NCBI GenBank assembly: GCA_903813345.2
Contig: CAIIXF020000004.1
Coordinates: 1,693,525-1,757,524, forward strand
Length of the DNA: 64,000 bases
Reading direction: 5' to 3'
Source: Owenia fusiformis
Taxonomy: Eukaryota; Annelida; Polychaeta; Sabellida; Oweniidae
This document shows positions 57,293 through 64,000 of this stretch, in pieces. The translations under genes and the position numbers were made by a program. Position 1 is the stretch's first letter. Every line of letters starts with the position of its first letter. The notes below the pieces were generated by a model, which was not told the DNA's origin, made no database searches, and saw only the letters and a program-made list of their open reading frames with translations.

Positions 57293-57637
57293 TAACAATA
57301 AGCGACAGCAGACACTACACAACCTAACACCCCTTCAGTGTTGACAATGGATAAGCCAAATAGACTATCTCACAATCTAAATTGACTAGTTTATATCACA
57401 ACAAGGGGTGTCACAACTTATACTGGACTATTTTGGTGGTAAAACTGAAATGGACTATTTATGTATAAAGACAATACACGCATTCATGTGACTAACATTA
57501 TTTCCTTCAAGCTATTCAGAGTTTCAAATCCAATATTGTGTAGCTTGCTTTGAAGCAATGCTTTTTTAAACCTGAAAATTATGTCATACAAAACTATGTT
57601 ATATCCTCTTTGCTTTAAGAAGGCTTGTTTGGATTTG

Positions 57638-57643
57638 AATAAA
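57638..57643 (+). terminator. RANBP2: Polyadenylation signal of RANBP2
   Basis: AATAAA 346 bases after the TGA stop, the first canonical hexamer in the 3' flank. The 3' untranslated region would thus be about 0.37 kb. Confidence 0.6.
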
Positions 57644-58419
57644 GAAAACTAGTGGAACAGCCAAAGTAAAATTGATTTTTTGATATTTTTACAAATCTGG
57701 ATATTTCATATTGATTTTATGTTGACTAAGAAAATGTGCAGCTTGTAATCAATTTTGCCTCACTTACTTGAATGTGCCTCATCTATTTTGGATCTTTGCC
57801 TCACCTATTCTGGATCTTTGCTATATCCCAGAGGGCACCTATTTTTAATTGGTAGGGAAGTTAGAGTATGGGGTGTGGGAGGCGGTGGGGAATGGAAAGC
57901 AGCGCACCTATCGGATTCAGAAAGCCCTTCATGTTTAAATATAAAAGATATTATATTATAAATATTACTGCAAGGAATTCAAAAGTTAGTTTAACAATAT
58001 TGTGATGTTTTAAAAGGAATGTTCATATTGTATTGACTATAACCATCATGTATTAGCATTAATTCACTCAATCCTACAACCCTAGGAAATACCCCACCTT
58101 CGGGTCATTTATTTCATTGGACAGAGAAATACTCAAACGTTGTTTATGATTCTTTGACAAGTTATCTTGCAACAATTCTGTGAGTTTGTATTGATAATTG
58201 AACAAAATCATGTACATGTATTTACATTTCTTCATTCATATAAAGTTTTTTTTGATGAAGGGTTACTGTATGGAAATAAATGACAGGCAAAGAATAGATT
58301 AAACATTGAAAATAAACTATGTGTTGAGTTCATATTCTATTTACATGGATTATTAAGATGGCCATAGCCAGGCATGGAAGGCAACTGTCTTAGTACCATC
58401 ACACCAAACTACTTCTCAC

Positions 58420-59770
58420 TACGTTCTCGAAAACGGGCTTAAACTGTGCACAAACGGATTTGACGTACTAAGAACCCACTAAGAACCGTTTGGGATCTGT
58501 TAACAAACTTCATGAAACTACTCAAACGAGTAGGTCCTCAAAATTTTCTGGTGATCGTCACGTTCTGCGATCAGAACGAGTGACAACGTACTTAAGACGA
58601 CCTGGACGCACTGGGGACACACTACGAACGGAAGTGTCGTACTTCAATCCTACTAGGGACGTATTACGACGTTGTGTAGTCAGGCGTAAATTGCAGCCAT
58701 AAGTACCCCAATCAGGAAAATAGGGGATTATAAATGCGTTCTGCACGGATTACACCCCAGTCACATTTGTCGCAAGGCGGCCGCAAGTCGACCGCAGAAC
58801 AATTAAATCGGTGAATTTCTGCGGCGAGCGTAGAAAAACTACGCTCGCCTTGCGGCCTCCGTACGGCGTATGCAGATTTTTAGAGGCCGCAGGGAAGGCG
58901 TAGAAATTATAACTCGGGAGTTATAATATTTGTTCATTTCTGAGGTCCTCGTAGAAATCAACTGGCTCAACAAGATTAAATCATTATTTGTCAATGTTTC
59001 ACGATCACTTTTCATTTGATATTACATCCTAGCACTTTGAATAACATTTATAAATTGTCCTGATGTAAATAAAATAAAAAAAACTATTATTTATCAATAT
59101 AAATTTAAAATTCACAGTGCGGCTGCCGTGGGAAATGTGACTGCAAAAGTATGAGAGCGCAGAAATTCTGCGGCGAGCGTAGAAAAGCTACTGGCCGCAG
59201 AAATGATAGACCGCAAGGTCGCCGTAGGAAATGTGACTGAGGTGTTAGGGACACGATGTTTACTATTTAAGGACGAGTTCAACCGTATGGAAATTTGTTG
59301 GATAATTCAGTAACATATTAGGACGTATTGAGAACGAGGTACAACTAATTGTCAACTGGTTTAAACTGATTAAGGACGTAATTAAACTTGTTGGATACGT
59401 TCTGTAGACGAGACGAACGCACAATTTAACCCGAACTAAACTTTATACCAACGTACTGCAGACGGAATAAAGACGATATGAACGTATTAAAACGTTGCCG
59501 AATCGGTTTTAAACTGTGTGCGAATTGAATGAACGTAGCTACAACGTTCTACGGTCTGTTTACGAACTTCATGGACTTTCCCGGACGGGGAATGTGATTT
59601 AGAACTTTGAATCGATTCAAAATTCGATGGCGACCATACCGTTCTGTAATCAGGTCATGATGACCTAGACTATTATGGACGCATTATACGACGTTGCACA
59701 CCGACGTGGTGCGACCTGGACGAACTGCGAACGAGATGGACGTATTGAAGACTGTTTATGAACGAAGTAT
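58420..59770. repeat. ACG-rich degenerate direct repeats split by a MITE
   Basis: Two diverged direct copies (58435-58690 and 59505-59760) share landmarks in order: TTAAACTGTG, ACAAACTTCATG or ACGAACTTCATGG, CCGTTCTG/CGTTCTG with ATCAG, then CGACCTGGACG. The whole tract is dense in ACGTA and GAACG motifs, unlike its neighbours. No open frame of note. Confidence 0.55.
58752..59245. mobile_element. MITE with ACACC(C/T)CAGTCACATTT ends
   Basis: ACACCCCAGTCACATTTGTC at the left matches, inverted, ACACCTCAGTCACATTTCCT at the right, followed by similar GC-rich stretches (AAGGCGGCCGCAAG and CGGCGACCTTGCGGTC). It is related to the short element at 3812-3908 by its TCACATTT ends and is inserted into the ACG-rich repeat. 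Confidence 0.7.
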
Positions 59771-59789
59771 AATACTAAATAAATACTAA

Positions 59790-60440
59790 ATATTTGGTTA
59801 ATTTTATTTGTTGATGCCTAGCGACAAGGGAGCTTTGCTCAATGAGAGATTTTCAAGATGGCTACTATTTCTCGCATAAAACGTTATCTTTGATAACTCC
59901 AACACCAGGGAACGTATTTGGTTTAAATATGTGCTGATGCCTAGGGACACAGGAGCTCTGCTTGAGAGGAAATTTTCAAGATGATAGCTGAATTTCAAAG
60001 AGGCCACCATTTTTCTTAAAATATCATAATCAAATACCAGTGGACGGATCTGGTTTAAATTGTATATGCTCGATGTCCAGAGATAAAGGAGCTCTGCTCA
60101 ATAAGAAATTGTCAAGATGGCCACTGAATTTCAAAATGATGAATCAAATACCAATGAACTAATTTGGGTGAAATTATATATGCTGATGCCTAGGGACCAT
60201 TGGAGCTCTGGTTGAGAAATTTTCAAGATGACTGCTGAATTTCAAAATGGCCACCATTTTCGTAAAAACGTAATCTGATAATCCAAATACCAGTTGACGG
60301 ATTTGGTTCAAATTTTATATTCTGATACCTAGAGCAATAAGGACCTCTGTTCACTGAGAAATTATCAATATGGTCGCTATTTATCAAAACATGTTTTGTT
60401 CGGTTGGATTTGCTACTACGTGGAGTTGCTGTTTTCTAGT
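59790..60440. repeat. Third locus of the about 146-bp unit repeat, intergenic
   Basis: Four or five units with GATGCCTAGGGACA, GAGCTCTGCT and TTTTCAAGATG, ending GGATTTGCTACTACGTGGAG-TTGCTGTTTTCTAG like the copy at 22525-23393. Confidence 0.7.
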
Positions 60441-60900
60441 TATAACTTGTATGATACAATATCCCTCTTATAGTCAAATAGGGCATATCAATAGATTATT
60501 TCGAATGGATTTATGCATATAATCAGTAAAACGAAGCATTAGTATACAAGCAATCAAAGATTCTAATGGCCATTACCACCCCTAAACAAATGCCAATGTA
60601 TGACACGATACATCCTAGAGTCCAAGAGGAGACATCAACAGACCCTTTAGAATGAATCGATAAATAATGAGTAGAGATAATGGACAAACAGACTATTTTT
60701 CTTTTCTAACATTATATACAGCGAATTCATTCTGTGTGATCCATTCTCAATTTATAGGCTAACCATTATAATTGCGTTCAAAATGCATTTTAATCGATTT
60801 TTATCCATAATTCAGACACTGGGACAACAACCTGTCCTCGTTTCCAGCTGAACTAAAGTGATTATAACTAGATTTTGGAAATTGAACGAGTTCAATTTCA

Positions 60901-62243
60901 GACTCCAGATCTAGACTTTTTTTTAGCCGAGTCATCCAGAATAAGCCGAGTCATCCAAAATAAGCTGAGTCATCAAGAAAAAGATGGATGGATAAAATAG
61001 GAAGGTAGGATAGGATAGAATAGGAAGGAACGATAGGATAGAATAAGAAAGAAGGATAGGATAGAACAGAATAGGAAGAATTTAAATGATATGATAGGAG
61101 AGGATAGGAAGGATAGGAAGGAAATGATACGAAGAAAGGATAGATAGGAAGGATAGGATAGGATAGGGTAAGATCAGATAGGAAGGATGGATGAATTTTT
61201 CAATATTTTCTTCTCTACTCTTGACTTTCTATCAGGATACCATCAGATCGATTTTCCAAAATTTCAAAACGCCATAACTTCCGAACCAGGAGTCGAATCG
61301 AAATATGATTTAAAGATTCGGATTCCTGACAAAATTCTACCCCTAATTCATAACTCATACGTTAAATTTGGCGAATTTTTATTTTGACCTACTTTTCGGA
61401 CACCATATCTCAAAAGTGGGGCAAAAAACTTTCTGACGGCAAAAGGCTTACACTATTAGAACACTCTTGGCTACATGTATACAAAATTTCGAAGAATATA
61501 ATTAATCTGTAGTGTCAGAATCGCAAAAATAAGGAAAAACCTTGAATTTGACCTAGATTTTGACCTAGGGATTTTGGTGTCCAAATTTTGAAGTTAAGTA
61601 GCCTTCGAGGTCCCCTTCTTTCATAGGCTTTCATTATTTTAAGCTGTAATTAGTCTATATCTTGTATTTTACACTTCAAAAAAATCTTTTTTTCCCATTG
61701 ACTTAACATGGGCACCAAATTTAGCGATTTTTGAGCTTTCAAAACGCCATAACTTCCGAACCGGAAGTCTGATTCGAATTTGGTTTTCAGATTCGGAATC
61801 CTGAGAAAATTTCCTATAAGACTAATATCCTGGACATTTGATTCGGAGAACTTTTTTTTGGATCTCGTTTTCGGACACTGATATCTCGAAATCGGTTTGA
61901 GATATCAAAAAACTAAATCGACCCTAGCTTTCCTACTTTTTTATAAGGAACACAATGAAAAAAACCCGGATCAAAAATATTGAAGGACGACCGAGAAAAT
62001 CGAAAAAAGTGACAAAGTACTGGATTTGACCTAGTTCTTGACCTTTGACCTAGATAAAAAATTGACCCAATTTCCGAGGAACTAGATTCTGGACCTAAAT
62101 TGACTAAATGACTGACTTTACTGAAAACCTTATGGTTATTGAGAAAACTGGGTTAGAATAAGAATAATAAAAAGAATAATAAAAAGAATAATAAGAATAA
62201 GAAAACTGACGAAAACAATAGACTCCAGATTTCATCTGGAGTC
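60901..62243. repeat. AGACTCCAGAT-bounded region with internal duplication and GGATA microsatellite
   Basis: AGACTCCAGAT at about 60900 is inverted at 62233-62244, the right end itself being a small palindrome. Inside, a GGATAGGATA/GGAAGGATAGG microsatellite (about 60985-61190) is followed by two diverged copies of a block beginning CAAAACGCCATAACTTCCGA (about 61265 and 61738). The 66-codon frame in the first copy is not supported as a gene. Confidence 0.5.
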
Positions 62244-62518
62244 TAATTATCAAGGACACCATGTTCCATTTTCAAATGGTGTTAAACCGGAGAGAAAATA
62301 GCATCTTTCTATTACCTCAGATTGCTCAACAATGGTATGTTTCGAGGACAAAACAGCCCTAATGTCTAGAACTGACAGATAAGATCAGGCTATTTTAGCG
62401 AAATAAAAGTATGATTGTAGACTTGCATGTGAAAAGGGCAGACTGTGATCAAGCCCTCTGAAAGATAATAAAGATGTTTACCTCTGAAACATATGTCAGT
62501 AACAGCACAGCTTTTACT

Positions 62519-63060
62519 ACAGGGTGACACAAAAATGCTGACCACTTATTTCGAAATAACTCTCTCAAAAATTAATGAATCGTGACATGATTGGAATACC
62601 TAATTTGACAAAAGTATTTAAGAAAATTGGATACTATTGATAATATATATATATATGTAAAGTCGTGAAAGTAATCCAGAAATGACTCAAAGACAGAAGA
62701 CTACTGAACTGTTTTTGATGATTTCACCAACAGCATGGGCTGAATAAAAAATTTTGACATTTTTGGTCCACCCTTCTGGCACTAGCTTGAACTGTTCATG
62801 GTCCAATAGCCGGGTTAAATCACGATTACATACATTAGTGTGTAAATAAGACCATGGGCATAAGAATATACACCTTCATAGATGGTTAACAGAAAAAATA
62901 TGTAAGAGTCACTTTAAGAATCTTAATGAACCAGGTCACCTTGAAACAGCAGGTGGTTCAAGACCTCATCGACATTGTCCTTGGCCCCATATTCAACCTG
63001 TAACAGCAGATGATACACGCATAGCAATGACCGATAACACTATATGATAGCGATGTGATA
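62519..63060 (+). mobile_element. Possible decayed Tc1-like element
   Basis: Starts CTACAGGGTGACACAAAAAT, a Tc1-mariner-type end. Around 62905-63010 the plus strand reads NEPGHLETAGGS, reminiscent of the helix-turn-helix linker of Tc1 transposases (…TGxxxxxxxSGRPR). The frame is short and broken and no opposite end was found. Confidence 0.35.
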
Positions 63061-63074
63061 AGATTAAATCAAGG

Positions 63075-63107
63075 TATATAAACTCAACCAAAATTGTGAT
63101 TTTTCAG
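63075..63107 (+). promoter_or_regulatory. TATA-box core promoter of the carotenoid oxygenase gene
   Basis: TATATAAA at 63075-63082 and an initiator-like TTTTCAGATT with the A at 63107, 32 bases apart, which is the expected spacing. It precedes the start codon by about 130 bases with no other promoter-like sequence between. Confidence 0.6.
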
Positions 63108-63139
63108 ATTTGACATCAAGCTGTGAGATTAATCAAGAA

Positions 63140-63227
63140 AAGACAAACAAGCAATAATCAACAAACAAGCAATAATCAACAAACAAGCAATAATCAACAA
63201 ACAAGCAATAATCAACAAACAAGCAAA
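63140..63227. repeat. 18-bp tandem repeat in the 5' leader
   Basis: About four and a half units of CAAACAAGCAATAATCAA immediately upstream of the start codon, inside the presumed 5' untranslated region. The frame runs in phase through the array into the ATG at 63237, so an upstream ATG at 63123 would give a Gln/Asn-rich extension; this is judged unlikely because it would bury the signal peptide. Confidence 0.75.
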
Positions 63228-63236
63228 GTCACCATA

Positions 63237-63416
63237 ATGAAGATTCTCAAAAGTCTTTGTGTTGTTTTCAGTCTGGTCTTCCTGACAACTGGAGAGGTAC
63301 CTGAAGATTCTACTGGCTTCAAATTGCTCTTCACTAGCATTGAGAAGGAGGTGGAGGATGTCCCGTTGAAGTTTGAGCTCCCAGGTGGCATCCCAAAATG
63401 GGTCAGAGGCACACTG
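63237..63416 (+). CDS. Carotenoid oxygenase (RPE65/BCO family), first exon with signal peptide
   Basis: Sixty codons ending at a GTAAGG donor in phase 0. Residues 1-19 (MKILKSLCVVFSLVFLTTGE) form a clear signal peptide. Then FKLLFTSIEKEVEDVP and LPGGIPKWVRGTL match the N-terminal block of RPE65 and beta-carotene oxygenases (YKKLFETVEE…G-IP-WL-GSLLR), whose next residues (RNGPG) would start exon 2 outside the window. The family cleaves or isomerises carotenoids and retinoids with an iron held by four histidines, which lie further along and cannot be checked here. A secretory signal is unusual, since characterised animal members are cytosolic, membrane-associated or mitochondrial. Confidence 0.75.
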
Positions 63417-63891
63417 GTAAGGCACTTCAAAGGCCCAGGGTATGTTTCTGGAAAGCCTTTAATTAAGTTGATCATGCATCTCTAGTTTTTGAATATACTA
63501 ATCAAAACCAGACTAATCTAGACCTATGGGAAGAAAATATGAAAAAAATTTAGATGTAAAGGATAGGTAGGCCTACATAAAAAGATGTCATAAACACTAA
63601 AAATGTAAGATTTCCGAAAGAAAACGTTTTCAACTATGGGGTAACGTATGATTTTGAGGTAACGTCAAAGCAATGGGAATCATATAGTAGCAGATAAGAC
63701 ATTATTCTATCATTTACTTTCAGTTTTGATCAGTATAGTGCAGAACTAGATCAACTTCATCAGAATTTATCATCACGCCTGGTTTATTCTATATAATACT
63801 TATAGGCGTTAAACAGACGCCTGTTATAAGCATCAATCCCGGTGTAAAACCGGCATCAGTCAGATATTTAGATGGTTGTCTATAAACTACA

Positions 63892-63924
63892 GGGTGGGCC
63901 AAAAAATTTTGCAACTTTTTTAAA
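63892..63924. repeat. Mariner-type terminal repeat at the window edge
   Basis: ACAGGGTGGGCCAAAAAATT-TTGCAACTTTTT resembles the CAGGGTG-x-CCAAAAA ends of Tc1-mariner elements. The rest of the element, if any, lies to the right of the window. Confidence 0.45.
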
Positions 63925-64000
63925 AGGCTAGAAAAGTATCTTAACATTAAGGTATTGACATGAAATTTTTTTTAAAGAAACTTTAGGAGAGGCATATTTT

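Noticed and set aside
57293-58400. Cyclophilin domain expected at the end of RANBP2
   Set aside because: No frame downstream of the stop or in the last introns shows peptidyl-prolyl isomerase motifs such as FHRVIPxFxxQGGD.
61187-61387. 66-codon frame after the GGATA microsatellite
   Set aside because: It lies in one of two diverged copies of a non-coding block, and the other copy does not keep the frame.

Overview
This is an AT-rich window of animal nuclear DNA: genes split by GT-AG introns, many short DNA-transposon remnants and minisatellites, and no bacterial gene organisation. The proteins (RANBP2/Nup358, PABIR/FAM122, an SLC22 transporter, an RPE65/BCO-type carotenoid oxygenase) and the style of repeats suggest an invertebrate metazoan. 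A marine lophotrochozoan or a similar animal is my guess, but the sequence does not fix the phylum.

Layout. (1) 1-6.2 kb is repeat-rich intergenic DNA. It holds a TTAA-flanked MITE containing a degenerate tRNA-like sequence, a 1.36-kb mariner-like element with very long inverted repeats, and a 21-bp minisatellite. (2) 6.2-11.9 kb, minus strand: a complete nine-exon PABIR (FAM122) gene, an inhibitor/regulator of PP2A-B55. (3) About 575 bp separate its start codon from the start codon of RANBP2, which runs the other way, so a shared bidirectional promoter is likely. (4) 12.5-57.3 kb, plus strand: a complete RANBP2 gene. I could join 36 coding exons in phase into a predicted protein of 3169 residues. 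It has an N-terminal TPR/helical region, one 4.9-kb exon carrying three Ran-binding domains, three RanBP2-type zinc fingers and FG repeats, then an IR-like segment, a fourth RanBD split over four exons, a divergent fifth RanBD-like domain and a short tail. No cyclophilin domain follows. (5) Inside RANBP2 introns on the opposite strand lie an intronless SLC22 transporter (20.0-21.7 kb), a two-exon gene for a small single-pass membrane protein (53.0-53.8 kb) and a claudin-like fragment (30.7-30.9 kb). (6) 57.7-63.0 kb is intergenic, with several repeat families. (7) At 63.1 kb a TATA-box promoter leads into the first exon of a carotenoid-oxygenase-family gene with a signal peptide; the rest lies beyond the window.

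Two patterns stand out. First, at three separate RANBP2 exons (17, 22 and 26) the intron-exon junction has been tandemly duplicated. This leaves one, one and three extra upstream 3' splice sites, each followed by a partial exon copy with an in-frame stop. Second, several non-autonomous DNA elements with terminal inverted repeats carry internal tandem arrays (16 bp, 37/76 bp, about 146 bp and about 160 bp units), which suggests that the elements seed minisatellites. The window also holds MITEs with readable target-site duplications (TTAA, TA, 8 bp, 9 bp) from at least four superfamily types, and a hAT remnant that still encodes a BED-type zinc finger.
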